From Rhodotorula mucilaginosa (lineage: Eukaryota; Basidiomycota; Microbotryomycetes; Sporidiobolales; Sporidiobolaceae): a DNA stretch of 64,000 nt. A program made the position numbers and the translations under genes. Every line of letters starts with the position of its first letter. Within the stretch, counting starts at the first letter, position 1. The notes below the pieces were generated by a model. The model searched no databases. It saw only the letters and a program-made list of their open reading frames with translations, and had not been told where the DNA came from. Below, one piece after another: positions 1-11,300 of the stretch. The stretch is taken from contig CP137876.1 in the NCBI GenBank assembly GCA_034406715.1, positions 288,001-352,000 on the forward strand. The letters are read 5' to 3'.

Positions 1-1116
1 CTCGTTCGACTGAGTGATCAGGGCCGTATCTAACCCTGCGAGCGTGTCTAGGGTGAGGGAGACGTGCGTCGGCCGAGTCGGTCGACGGTCGGCTCTTCAG
101 ATGAGGACACCTCGCGGTTCACTCGCCAACGCCTGCCATAAAGCTCGCGACGAGCGTGACGCTAGAGCTGCCACTCATGCTCGGAAGAGTGAGTCCCGCC
201 CACGTACGCCAGAGGCACAGTGATCTGACGGCGTGTGCTTGTTTCTCCCGCAGTTGGCTCATCTCGCCATCGAGTAAAGCCCGCCGCCTATAACGACTCG
301 AGACCGGGACATCCGACATGGGACTGACTGCAGCCGATCCCTCGCCACACAGTGCTCTCTTGATCTCGATGTGTCTCGCCGGGATAAAGCGGTCTACGGG
401 ACTCTCGTCAGTCATCACCCTCCTGCCCTGCTCGCGCCAGGACGGTCTGCTGTAAAAGGTACACAGTATGTGTCAGTACAGCTGATGTCTGGCGAGACTC
501 CCCTGCGCCCTTCTGCAGACCTGCCTTGGCCAAGTTGTCGAGTAAGGATCTACGTCAACTCGCCTCAACCTGTACGCTCGCAAGATTACAGACGACGTCC
601 TTCCAACGCACCGTTCCGAGCTGACGAGATAGTTCACGTCGCAGTTCTCGAGATGGGAGAGTGGGGGATGGATTTGGCCGTGTACGTTCTCCTTCTCAAG
701 AGAAAGCTTCTCCGGTCTCCGGTGTGTCCCACCGCGGCGACTTGGATGGTGAACTAAAGCCTGTATCACGTGCGCAGGGTCGTCATGGGTCGATCATCCG
801 CATTCGAACGCCGGCGGTGACCCCCAAAACGATCCGGAATCCCCTCGACCGGTCAGTCTGTTACCCCGTGCCTGCCTCCTCACGCCACTCGCGGCGCATC
901 GAACCCCCGGAAGCCCTGTGTTGTAATAGTACGGACATGTCCCTCGCGTGACTCGAGAGCGACAGCAACCACATCCAGACGTGAAAAGGCAGGAGAGCAA
1001 AATGTGTATAACATCGGTCGGGCGGCTCTCTCCGCGAGCCCAGTTCGTACATACACACTAAAACACCAGCAAAGGAATCCTCATACAGCATCCCAACGTC
1101 GCCCTCTCCCTCTTGC
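1..1116. other. Left-edge stretch without a recognisable gene
   Basis: All frames on both strands are broken by frequent stops, or give short arginine- and serine-rich peptides with no family resemblance and no G/C-ending codon bias. I found no tRNA-like A and B boxes and no repeat. The stretch presumably holds the 3' flank of the SURF6-like gene and the flank of a gene lying to the left of the window. Confidence 0.5.
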
Positions 1117-2141
1117 TCACTTCTTCTTCCTGCCACCACCTTCAAAGCCAGGTCGGCCCTTGCTCCGCGCCTTGCCACTCGTGGTCGAGATCTTCTTGCC
1201 GCCCCCACCGGCGGCCGTCTTGCTCTTCTTGACGCCCATCTTCTTGTCCTTGACGGCCTGCTTGCGCGCCGCGAGGTTGGCATTCCGCTTCGCCACCTTG
1301 TCCGAGATGGTCTTTTCGACCGTCGCCTTGCGGTCCGACCTGTGTAGTGGGAAAGCACCAACGAGTCAGCCACGTCAGTCATCTCCAAAGAGTGTAAAAC
1401 AATCATCATCAACGCACCATGCCTTTGCACTCTTGCGCTTCTCGCGCTCTTGCCGCTTCGCCATCTTCTTCAACCTCGTCTCGTCATCGCGAACCTTCTC
1501 TCCCTCCGCCTTGAGCAACACCTTCTCCCACCGTTCCTTGTCCTCCTTCTTCTCCCGCTTCTCCGGGTCGAGCGCCTCGAGCCGCTCCTTGCGCTTCTGC
1601 AAGATCTCGAGCGCCTGGTTCGCGTCCTTGGGAAGCGTGTGGCGGTTCTTCTTCAGCGTACCGGCGGCGGCTTGCATCTTTTTGAGCGCCTTGGGAGTGA
1701 GAGCGGCGTCGGCCGTCCGCTCGGAGTAGGTGGCAAAGTCAAAGTTGGAAAAAGTGAGCGAAGAAGGGTCGGTCGAAGTCGAAGTCGAGGCGACCGCGGC
1801 GCCAGAGTGAGGGACCAGAGCGCCCTCGCCGACGACAGAGTCATCACCCTGAGAGCCGAGGCAAGCGTGTCAGTAAACTCTCGACGGCGAGGAAAGCGAC
1901 CAGAGCGAGCGCACCTTGACTCGCTTGCTCGCGCGCTCGCCGCCATCGTGCTCGCGCTCGCCAGCGTTGGCCTTCCCGCCGCCCTTCCGTCCATTGCTCG
2001 GCTCGTTCGCGCGCTTCTTGGCACCCTCACTCTTCTCCTGCTTCATGCGCTCCTTGAGCTTCTTCCTCCGGTTGTCGCGCAGTGCCGCCCGTCGTCTCCG
2101 CTCGGCGAGCAAGTCATCCTTGCTCCGAACTTCGCCCTCGC

Positions 2142-2172
<31 letters not shown>

Positions 2173-3146
2173 ATCGTCGTCTTCCTCGTCGCTGCCTCCC
2201 TCCACACCCGCCTCGCCGCCGTTTCCGGCGAGAGCTCCCGCCTTTGATCCTGCCTTTGTGGCCCGCTTCTGAGCCTGAATGTCGGCAATTCGTCGCGCAA
2301 GCTTTTCGCGCAGTTCAGTGATAGTCGGCGCCGGTGCGTCGGAGGCATTGCTGCCCTTCCGGCCGGCCTTGCTGGCGATGACTCCCTGCGCGTCAAGTTC
2401 AAAGATGTCGCCGTCCTCGTCGTCCGAGTCGGCAAAGTCCGTCTCGTTCGGCGAGTCCACCTCGTCGTCACCGCCGTCTTCACGCCATTCTTGACCGTTC
2501 ATCTCGCCGTCCGACGAGTCTTCACCGTCGTCGTCGTCGCTGGCATCGCCGGCTGCACGCTTCTTGCCCTTGCCGGCCAATTTCGCGGCTTGGATTTCGG
2601 CGATCGTCTTTGGCTCGTCCGGGTCATACTGTCGTCCGGCACGAATCCTCCATCAGTACGAGCTCTCACATGGTCGGAAACAGTGACGCAAAGGAGGCAG
2701 GCACTCACGCGTGCAAGACGGGCCTTGCGTTTTGCGTCGTTCTTGGCCTGGCGGAGTTCTTCATCCTGCTTCGCCTTGGCGAGGGCCTTGCGCTGCGCCT
2801 TGGTGAGCTTTCCCTGCAGACCACACGACGGAGAATCAGCAATCGAGAACCCTGCGACGAACTTCTGTCACTCAAGGCAAAACGCACCTTTGGCTGTTCA
2901 GGACGAGCGTCCTCGTCATCCGAATCGGGGCGGATATAGTGCTTTGCCGGAATGTGCTTCAGTAGCTCGTCGAAGGAAGCATTGTGTGCCTCGAGGCTAG
3001 ACTATAGGCTCGGCATTCAGAGTCAGTGGGGAACCTCTTGCTGAGCTCGAACGAGACGAGCGGCGGAGACCGTTTCAAGGGAAGCAGCAAGGCACCTTGA
3101 TCTGGGCGCGGTCAAGCGTGGCGCCGGCTGGCGTAGTCTTGCCCAT
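1117..3146 (-). CDS. RRP14: SURF6/Rrp14-family ribosome biogenesis protein
   Basis: Nucleolar protein of the SURF6 family, which in yeast (Rrp14) supports early 60S and 40S pre-ribosome assembly. The start ATG at 3144-3146 opens with MGKTTPAGATLDRAQIK. After an intron follows the SURF6 N-terminal signature (SLEAHNASFDELLKHIPAKH), which in the family reads roughly as a helix ending in IPAKYY. The middle is acidic (Asp/Glu run near 2143-2190). The C-terminal half is the basic, coiled SURF6 domain with the NRHTLPKDANQALEILQ block, then a Lys/Arg tail ending in GGRKKK and TGA at 1117-1119. At least five short introns are visible; the last joins KSAKAW to SDRKATVEK across 1339-1420. Length is about 500 residues, a little above yeast Rrp14. 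Family assignment is firm; the function is inherited from the family. Confidence 0.9.
2143..2190. repeat. Short GTCCTC-type hexamer run coding an Asp/Glu tract
   Basis: Tandem cctcgt units on the + strand encode an alternating Glu-Asp stretch in the SURF6-like protein on the - strand. It is a coding microsatellite; acidic tracts are common in nucleolar assembly factors. Confidence 0.7.
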
Positions 3147-3367
3147 CGTCACTGGCCTGTAACGAGAACGGACGCGTCTCGACTTTTGCGAGCTTCGAGT
3201 CTTTCCGGAGCGAGGCTGCTTCCGCGTGAAATGATGAATTTTTCGAGGAAGGGAAACCCGTTCAGAAAGGACCCAGATACAGAGAGGACCAGCTCTGTGA
3301 ATGCATGACTAGGAGATACGACAACACGTATAGAAAGGTCGCCCGGCAAGCCGCGCTTCGGAAAAAC

Positions 3368-5701
3368 TCACGTCCTCTTTCCCCCTCCGCGGCCTCGCGC
3401 CCTCGCTCGCCACGACCAGCTTCCCCTCCGGTTCCCGCCTCGTTTGCCCCCTCTGCCGCCGCCGCGACCCGAGCCAGACGCCCTCTTCGGCGCAGGCGGA
3501 GCGAGCGCGTCGAAATCGCGCGCCTCCGAGTCGTCCACCTCCGGATCGAAATTGGCGCCGTTCGTGCCCGTCCGCGCCTTCTTCCCTTTCGGCACCGGCT
3601 TGGCGTACAGGCGAGCGTCTGCGGGAGAGCAAAGGACGACTGTATTGTCAGTCCACAAATCGATCGTGTCTGAAACACGAGCCAGTGAGTGACGCACAGC
3701 CGTCGATGTAAGCCGCCGACATGGTCGAGATGTACAGCGATCCTCTCGGCGGACTCGAACCATCCGCAGGCGGACCGGGCGCAAACTTGGAATTGATTGC
3801 GCCGTCTCGACCGTCTCCGCGACGGTTCGCACCGGCAGCAAAAATCGCACCGCCGCGACCCCGTCTCGAACCGGTCATCTCGTCGTCCTCGTCGGCGCAG
3901 AGGTCGATGATCGTCCCATTGAGGGAGGCGTCCAACTCCGGCAATGCATCGTCGTAGCCGTCACTCGTCAGGTAGCCATCTGGTCGTCGCGCAGGCCCTT
4001 TGCCTTTGCTCTTCTTGGCCGGCGAGATCGCGAAAACTTCGTCCTCGGCGTCGTCGTCGGCAGGCGAGTAGCGCTTCTTGGACGTGACAGCGCCCGCGGC
4101 GCGGATCTGTGCCGGCGAAGATGGGAACAATGCCGCCGCCAGGTTGTCCGTCCGAGCGCCAGCGCCGCTCTTCGCAACTGCCGCAGGGGGAGGGCGTGGC
4201 GGCGCTGGCGCTGCCGCTGCTGCTGCGCCGGCAGGCCGAAAGGCAGACTTGGAAGGTCCTGCAACAGGCGCAGGCGCTGCAATCGGCTCAAAGTCCTCGT
4301 CCATGCCGAAGCAGTCGAGACATTCGTTGGTGTGCGCCTCGAGCTCATCGACAGCGAACTGGCAGTGATCGAGGGTGTCAGTGCCACAGACCGGAAGGAC
4401 CTCGAGTGAGATGGAAGACGAACCTCGAGTGCGCAGAGAGGACACGCAGCTGTGGCCGGTTCGACAGCCTTTTGCTTGCCCTTGCCATTGCCCTGCCGCG
4501 GCGGGTCGCGCGAGTCGGCTCGGGGCGGACTGACTCTTGCTACCGGTTCGACAGACTGTTTGCCGCGTTTGGCTCGGAGTCGTGCTGTGGGAGGATCATG
4601 CTTAGGCGGCCGGTTCCACGACAGCTTTGAAAGGAGAACTAGAGACTCACCGAGCGCCTCCTCCTTCTCCCGTTTCGACTTGACAGCGGTGAGCTCGTAC
4701 GTCTCGTTTTCGCCGGCACTCGAGGATCCGGAATCGGCGATGGCAATCTCGTCCTCATCGTCGTCATCCGGGAGGACGAGCATCGCTCTCTGCTCCGACA
4801 GGGTTTGGAGGCGTTTCGTCGCCTCGCCGTGCTTGTGCTTCTTGGTCGCTGCACCAGCCTTTGTGAGGCTCGTGTCGACGCCCCAGAATGATTCGGGCGG
4901 TGGAGGGAGGTTGTCTAGATCAAGTTCGAGATCGGGCGAAGGCGAGGAGGACGCCGCTGCTACTTTCGAGGCGCGTTTCTGCCGCGGCTTGGGCCGCGCT
5001 GTCGAGGCTGCCACCTTTTTAGAGGCTCGCTTGGCTCCTGCAGCTGGCGCAGTGGCGGCGACAGACTTGCGTGACTTTGTATGGGAAGACGAGCTCTGGT
5101 CCGAAATGGTCGTCTGCTCCGTACTTGTCGACACGTTCCGGCCTCCGCGGTGTCCAAAGTCGCTCAGGTCCTCCTCCGAGTCGTCGGAAGCCGACTTCTG
5201 TCTCCTCTTCTTGGCCGCCGGTTTGCTGGACTCCTCGACGCGGGACCTCGAACGCGGTGGCGGAGACTGGCCCTGCCAGCCCTTTTCGCGCGCGAGAGCT
5301 CGCAGAGTCGCTCCGCTGTCGGCGATCTGAGTCGCGGACGGGAGGATCTGACCCGAAGTCGGCATACGGGGGTCATCGTCGTCGGATGAAGAGTCGAGAG
5401 ACGACGCGGACGAGCGCCGCCTCGAAGACCGGCCGGTTTTGCGAGTCGGGGCGAGTTTGCGGGACGAGGCCTGATCTAGGGTCGCTTTGCCCTTTCCCTT
5501 GCCGTCCTGCGCTGCACGGCGTTTGATTGCCGAGCTTGTTCCGACGAATTCGATGTCGGACGACGAGTCATCGGGCGGAGGAGGTAGCAGCCGTTTCGAC
5601 GGCGAGCGAAGGGCACTGCCGCCTGCTCCGCGGCCCGAAGCCAAGCGGGACTTGTCGGCACGGCGGAACAAGCTCGTCGCCTCTTCGTCGGACGTGCTCA
5701 T
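3368..5701 (-). CDS. Protein with UBZ4 zinc finger and SUMO-interaction motif
   Basis: Product of about 650 residues that I cannot assign to a named family. It starts MSTSDEEATSLFRRADKSR at 5701 and is mostly disordered, rich in Ser, Lys and acidic residues. Removing a 65-nt intron (4359-4423) joins CPLCALE to FAVDELEAHTNEC. This makes a C-x2-C-x11-H-x3-C zinc finger, the spacing of the RAD18-type UBZ4 ubiquitin-binding finger. Further on, the GTIIDLCADEDDE segment is a classic SUMO-interaction motif: a hydrophobic core followed by acidic residues. The N-terminus has a weaker similar stretch (DIEFVG). The C-terminus is Gly/Arg rich (SGRGGGRGGKRGG) and ends at 3368. No nuclease, ligase or ATPase domain is visible. 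UBZ4 proteins usually act in DNA damage tolerance or repair, so a nuclear damage-response adaptor is a reasonable inference. Confidence 0.7.
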
Positions 5702-5970
5702 GGCCGACGCAACACAGGATGAACGAGTCGCGACTCGACGCGCTCGAGTCGGCCAGCGGGAGACCCTCGAGTCGGCGCAGAGGGACCGTTGGAATCGGCG
5801 ACCGGTCCAATTACTGGTCTAGATGCGAATGGTCGCAAGCGTGCGTGCGCTCGAGAGTCGCTGTGAGCGGAGCCGTGCGCGGTAAAGTCAACCAACAGAG
5901 GGGACGCGAGGTTCAACTCTGACCACACGCAGCTCGCAGGGGGGCGCCATAGGAACGTGGTCATCCAGAG
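5702..5970. promoter_or_regulatory. Divergent intergenic promoter region (UBZ4 gene / TRS20)
   Basis: The 269 bp between the start codons of the UBZ4-protein gene (leftward) and TRS20 (rightward) must hold both promoters and both 5' leaders. I see no clear TATA box or other named element. Confidence 0.5.
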
Positions 5971-6847
5971 ATGAGCTACTACCTGGGTGCGTAGGCCTAG
6001 CAGCCGCACCTCTGTCCCGCTCTGTGCTCGCTGACCGCGTTCTCCCCTCCTTTCCCCCCACTTGATCGCAGTCCTCGTCGGCACGCTCGACAATCCGCTG
6101 TACGAAGCCACCCTCGCATCGAGCAAAGCGACCTCGTCCACACCGGCAGCGTCCGCCTCTACCGCGAGTCCGAACCTCGGCGTACACTCGCCCGCCGTCC
6201 CGACTTCGTTCTCCATCTTTGGCGCACCTCAGAGCGGTTCCACGCCCAATGCAGCCGCCGTGGCCCGAGGAGGAGCAGGAGGCAGCGGGGCGACGATTGG
6301 GTACGGACAGAAGACGGGACCGGACGGACGACATGTCATGCAACTCGTCGCTCACGCCAGCCTCGATGTCGTCGAGGACGTCCAGTGGACCAACGGCGCA
6401 ATGCGAGTCCTGAATCGACTTGGTGCAGTCTTGCGCTTTGGAGAGTCGCTGACCTAGCGGAGCACCCACAGGTACCTCAAATCGATCGACAAGTTCCACG
6501 AGTGGACGGTGTCAGTCTGGCTCACTCCCGGAGGTGCGCTGTCCCTTTTCGCTCCGGAACTGGGTTTCTCGCCTCCTGACAAAGTTGTCGACACAGGCGT
6601 CAAGCTGATCCTGCTACACGAGCTCAAGAACGACGAAGGAATCCGACTCTTCCTGCAAGAGACGTGGGAGAATTACGTCAAGGCGAGTCCCTCCCTCTCC
6701 GGTCCCGCCGGCCGCGCGCGCACGTCCGCTGACGGCCAGAGTGCGGGAACACAGACTCTCTTGAACCCGTTTCACGAGCTCAACGCTCCGATACGAAGTC
6801 CGGTCTTTGATGCACGCGTTCGGGCGAGCGCAAAGAAACACCTTTGA
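5971..6847 (+). CDS. TRS20: TRAPP complex subunit Trs20 (sedlin/TRAPPC2)
   Basis: Core subunit of the TRAPP tethering complexes, which activate Ypt1/Rab1 in ER-Golgi traffic and autophagy. Exons are 5971-5986, 6072-6402, 6472-6533, 6597-6682 and 6755-6847; their sum is 588 nt, giving 195 residues. The chain begins MSYYLVLVGTLDNPLYEATL. It then has an extra Ser/Gly-rich loop not found in human sedlin. It resumes with the diagnostic blocks MQLVAHASLDVVEDVQW, MYLKSIDKFHEWTVSVW, LILLHELKNDEGIRLF and LLNPFHELNAPIRSPVFD, ending KKHL. Two of the four introns (6403-6471 and 6683-6754) have GC rather than GT at the donor, both as GCGAGT. Frame and family alignment both require them. The gene lies 178 bp upstream of SND2 on the same strand. 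Confidence 0.93.
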
Positions 6848-7025
6848 TCCAGGTTCCCTGCACGTTTGTCGTCCTCTCTAGTGTTGTTGTAAGATCAATT
6901 CGCGTGCTCTTGCGGAGTGTTGTGATACCAAAGTCCGTATACTTGAAGAAAATTTGGCAGGCAGCAGTCCGACGTCTCGGCCGCGCGATCGACTCTCTCC
7001 CCCTCGACCACGACGCTCGCTCAAC

Positions 7026-7912
7026 ATGGTGCGGTCTGACGAGCCGCTCAGGTTTCTGTGCGTGAGGATGGTCGACTGATTTCCCTCCAATCGCTATAGG
7101 CCGGCGCCAGCACCAAGCGCATCGCGGCTGCGAACGCACAAACTCTGAAGCAGCTCCGGCTCGGAATGGCCGTCTCCGGCGTGCGTGTCCCGCTCCCTAG
7201 GTCACGCCCTCTCTCCACATGCGCGCTGACGATAGCTGCCCCGCGCGCTTTCTCTCCCCAGGGCGTCTACTTGCTGCACCTCTTGATCTTCTCGTCCGGT
7301 CGCTCCTATCGCCGGCTGTTCTTGTTCGCCGTCACAGAGGCGATCGCCGTCGGGTTGTGGAACCAGCTCCAGGCAATGGCTCAGCGCGGAGAGGAGCTCA
7401 ACGGGAGCAAGGGACTCGTCAGGTGAGTTCCATCCACTGTTCTCTTTCGCCTTTCGGGTTGGTGTCGCTTGCGCTGACACTGCCTTGCACTGCGTGCAGC
7501 TACATGTTTGACGTCCTCTACGTGACTTGGTTCGTGCACGTCGCGACCGCCCTCGTCTCGGCCAAATTCTGGTACCTGTACTGGATCGTGAGTCGCCTTT
7601 CTCCCTATCGCACCTACTCGTCCGAGTTCTCGAAGCGTTTTCTTCTTCGGGCTTGCTGATGGAACTAGGATTTGCGTCTCACAGATTCCCCTGTACGCTC
7701 TGTATCGCCTCGCGTCCTTTGCGCTGCCGTACATCTCGCCGTCGCTCGCGGCCGCTCTTCGAGGAAGCAACGGTGCGGATGCGGCGGGAGGCGGTTTCGC
7801 CGGACAGGACGGCTCGAACCAGCCGACGAGCAAGCGGCAGGAAAAGCTGCGGAAGCGCATGGAGCGGGGCGACCCGCGAGTGCAGCAAAAGGAGATGCGG
7901 GGGACCCGATAA
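7026..7912 (+). CDS. SND2: SND2/TMEM208-family ER membrane protein
   Basis: Small multi-pass ER protein of the SRP-independent targeting (SND) route; the family also includes human TMEM208. Exons 7026-7028, 7100-7180, 7262-7422, 7500-7587 and 7685-7912 add up to 561 nt, or 186 residues. The first coding exon is only the ATG; the protein then reads AGASTKRIAAANAQTLKQLR, close to the basic start of the family. Hydrophobic segments follow (VYLLHLLIFSSGRSYRR region, LFLFAVTEAIAVGLW, YVTWFVHVATALVSAKFWYL, then PLYALYRLASFALPY). The tail is basic and soluble (KRQEKLRKRMERGD), as in the family. A longer N-terminus using a later donor at 7062 is possible but needs a 38-nt intron. Confidence 0.85.
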
Positions 7913-8366
7913 TAATCGAAGTGGAAACTCTTGATTTGTTTGTACCGATAATGCAGAGGTTTTGCAACTTGCGCTCTCCCATACAGCACTCCTCTCTAGT
8001 TTGAGTGAGGTAAAGGCATTGCCGGCAGTCAGGGAGGGCACAGTAATACACAAGCGATCTCGGTCGAGGGGGGGAATGGATGCGGGGTGCGCCGGTGAGT
8101 CGACCGGGCCAAGGAGAAAGGGGAATCATGAGACGAGGCGGGGTTTAGACAAGAAGACACGACATGCCCAGAGGAGAGAGAGACAAGGGCGAGAGTGAGA
8201 GGCCAGAAGAAGGCTACAACGTCGAGACGGCTGTTGGAACGCCACCATCGAATGGGATATAGAATGATGCGAGGAGCCGTACGATGAAGCGGGGGAAAGA
8301 ACTTGCTGTGAAGGGGGTTGCGATGAACGAGGTGGTGGAAGTGAGAGAGAGAAAAGAACGTGGGTT
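7913..8366. other. Convergent intergenic stretch
   Basis: It lies between the stop codons of SND2 (rightward) and the eIF4A-like gene (leftward) and so carries two 3' untranslated regions. It is purine-rich on the + strand and has no sustained codon-biased frame. I see no other feature. Confidence 0.5.
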
Positions 8367-11300
8367 TCACTGCTGCTGGGACGCAGTGGCAAAGTTGGCC
8401 GGCAGTTCGCGGATCGTGCAGCGGAAAAAGCTCTCGATGTTGCGGAGCATGTCGACTTCGTTCGGCGTGACGACGTTCAGCACCATGCTGTTCTTGTTGT
8501 GACCGGTCGCGCAGGCGAGACTTTGAGAACGGGTTTCACACGCGTCAGAAAGAAGAAAGATGTGGCAGGTGCGCTCCAAGTGCAGCTCTCCTTGGAGCGC
8601 AAGAAGAAAGGGACGTACCGGTGCACGTAGTCTTCGACGGCGCGAGGCATGTCAAAGTTGATGAGCAGGGGTACCTGCCCTACATCGCTCAGACCGCGAC
8701 TGAGCGCGTCGTACACGACGAGGACGCGCTTGGGCGGCTGACCGTTCCGGCCCGGCGCGGCCGAGCGGAACTTGGCGATGACTTGTTGACGCGCGGATTG
8801 ACCCATGTCCTGGTGCAGAGCCAAGGCTTCGATGCCGTTGCGGGACCCGAGCTTGTAAGCGACAGCCTCGACGGAATCGATCGACGAAGCGTAGACGACC
8901 TGAGAGGAGGGAGATCTCGTGGTCAGCTAGAGTGACGGGGTGTACAGTATGCAAGACCACGTACAGCATGCTCGAAAGTATGGTCCTCGCAGAGGTCGGC
9001 CAGAGCTTCGAGCTTCCATTCGCGTGAGGTTGAAGCCTCTCGACGACCAGCGCCGGGAGCCTTGCTTTTCGAAGCGGGGTTGGACGCAACAGCCAGGTAC
9101 CTGCATCGGAGAACAGTAAGCATTCCCGCCTGGGGCTTCGGCGAGCGGCAGGAGCGAAACCAAAAAAAAAACGACCCAAGCTCACATGTAGTACTGCTTG
9201 AGGCCACGCATGCTGGGACTGGCTCCTCCATCGGTGTTCTCGCGGCGCACGAGCACCTTGACGGGCTCCTTGAGCTGCAGGCTCGTCGCGAACCCGAGCA
9301 CGTCCTGCGGGACCGTGCAACTGAAGATGGCCATCTGACGGTCGATGGTCGACATGGTGGGTGGGCCAGCCGAGGGAGCGCTTTGAGAGGAAGTCGGACC
9401 GCCAGTGCTGCCGAAGCGAGACATGGGCGCAGAGAACGGCGAATCGAATCCGTGCGGCAACCCCGAGCGACCCATGACGGGCGAGGAGGCGATCGTCGAA
9501 GGAACCGGAACGGTGACCGTCGCCGGGAGAAGTCGCGACAGCGCAATGACGTGCTCCGACAAGTTACGAGCAATGAGTTGATCGCATTCGTCGATGGCGA
9601 GCAGGCGGATCGAAGCGGTCGGGAGAATCCGCATCGAGAAGAGGTCGACGAGCTTCTGTGGCGTACCGACGAGGATGTGCGGCGGCGCCTTCAACAGCGT
9701 CTGCGCCTCGTTCTGCAGGTCATGGCTCGAGCCGGTGCAGAGCGAAGTGCGGATCCCGAGCGCGCCGCCGAGTCCGACCGAGAGGCGTTGCGCCTGCGCG
9801 GCCTGATCGACCGTCGCCGTGATGATGACGACCTGCACGCCAGGACTCGGCGGCGACTGGCTGCCTTCGCTCGCAGCGAGCTGCGCCGCCAGGGAGGCGT
9901 GCGTGTAGATGATCTGCAATGCCGGGATCACGTAGCACTGGATGCGCTCCTGGATCGCCGGCGCCTGGGCAACCACGTCTTGTCCGCGAATGACGCTCGG
10001 GATCGCCTTGCCCTGGATCTTGGTCGGCGGTCCGAGACTAATAAGGGTCATGTTTAAGTCAGCATCAGGTCCCGCGTCGCCTCGCGTCATTGCATCTGGG
10101 GGAGGCTCACCCGAACTTGGCGACGGCTCGGAACAGCTCGTTCCCAACCCCGAGCATCTCCCACTTGCTCCCGAGGCTACCTGGCGGGTTACTGCTCGCC
10201 CCGCTCCCACCACCACCAAGCATCGGACTGCCGACGCCGGACGCCGACCCGGTCGAGGGCGAAGGCATCATCGCCACGCTCGCCGGACCGTGTCCTGCGC
10301 CCGGCTGATCCGTCCAACCATTCAGCGACGGCGAAGGACTCATCATCGGCGCGCCCCCTTCGAAGGATCCACCACCACCACCGCCGCCGCCGCCGCCAGT
10401 GCCAACGCCGGGTCCGTTGATCGAACTCCGCAGACCCGAGTTGCGGCCGAGACCGGTGCCCGAGGCCGTCCGCATCATGGGTGGCGGAGCACGGGCGCCG
10501 CCGCCGCCGAGCCCACCGCCGACGCTGGGGACGCCCAGACCGAGAGCGGGCGACCCGAGAGGCATCGTCATGCCCCTCGCAGGGACTTGTTGCGGCAGCC
10601 CACTCGACGGGGAAGCGGAGCCGCCTCCGATCATGGGCGAAGACGGCGATCCGGCAACGCCTGCGAACCCGTTCGAGGACAGGGCGGGCGAGCCCAACAG
10701 GGTCGAGACGGTGGTCGTGAGAGAGTTGACTTGGGCCGTGAGCAGCTTGATCTGTTCGTCTTTGAGGTTCGAGCTGTCGGCGAGCTCCTCGCGACCCTCC
10801 TGCTGCTGCTGCTGGCTTGCGAAGAAGCCTGAAGCGACCGACGAACCCGGCGAGATCGCGCCTGGCGAAGTGGCAGGCTGAACGTGCAGGGAAGACATGG
10901 ACCCGTTGAAGCTGCGGTTCAGAGAGAGATTCTGAGGAAGCCGTCCGGCGGCGGAGTGCGGCGATGGCGAGCGGAGAGTCAAGACGGGCGAACTGCCTCG
11001 CTCTGTCTGGTCCGAAGATCCGTTGTTCGCATGAGCGCCGGCTTGTTGTTGCTGCTGGACGAGGCCGCGAAGCACTCCGAGCTCTTCGCGCAAGCTGCGG
11101 AATTCGGTCGCGAGCACGTTCGACAAAGTCGTGACGTTGCTTTCGAGCGTTTGGACCTTGCTCGCCAAGGCTTCGACCGTTGAGTGTCCGTTCGAGGGTC
11201 CGGGCGTCGAGTCGATGGGACCGGGCGAGGAGGTTCGAGAAGAAGAGCTGGCAAAGAGGTGCCCGCCGGGCGACTGGGGCAGGGACCCGAAAGGCGACTG

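Noticed and set aside
9062-10057. 331-codon + strand frame opposite the eIF4A-like gene
   Set aside because: Arg-rich antisense shadow of the helicase exons, crossing two of their introns.
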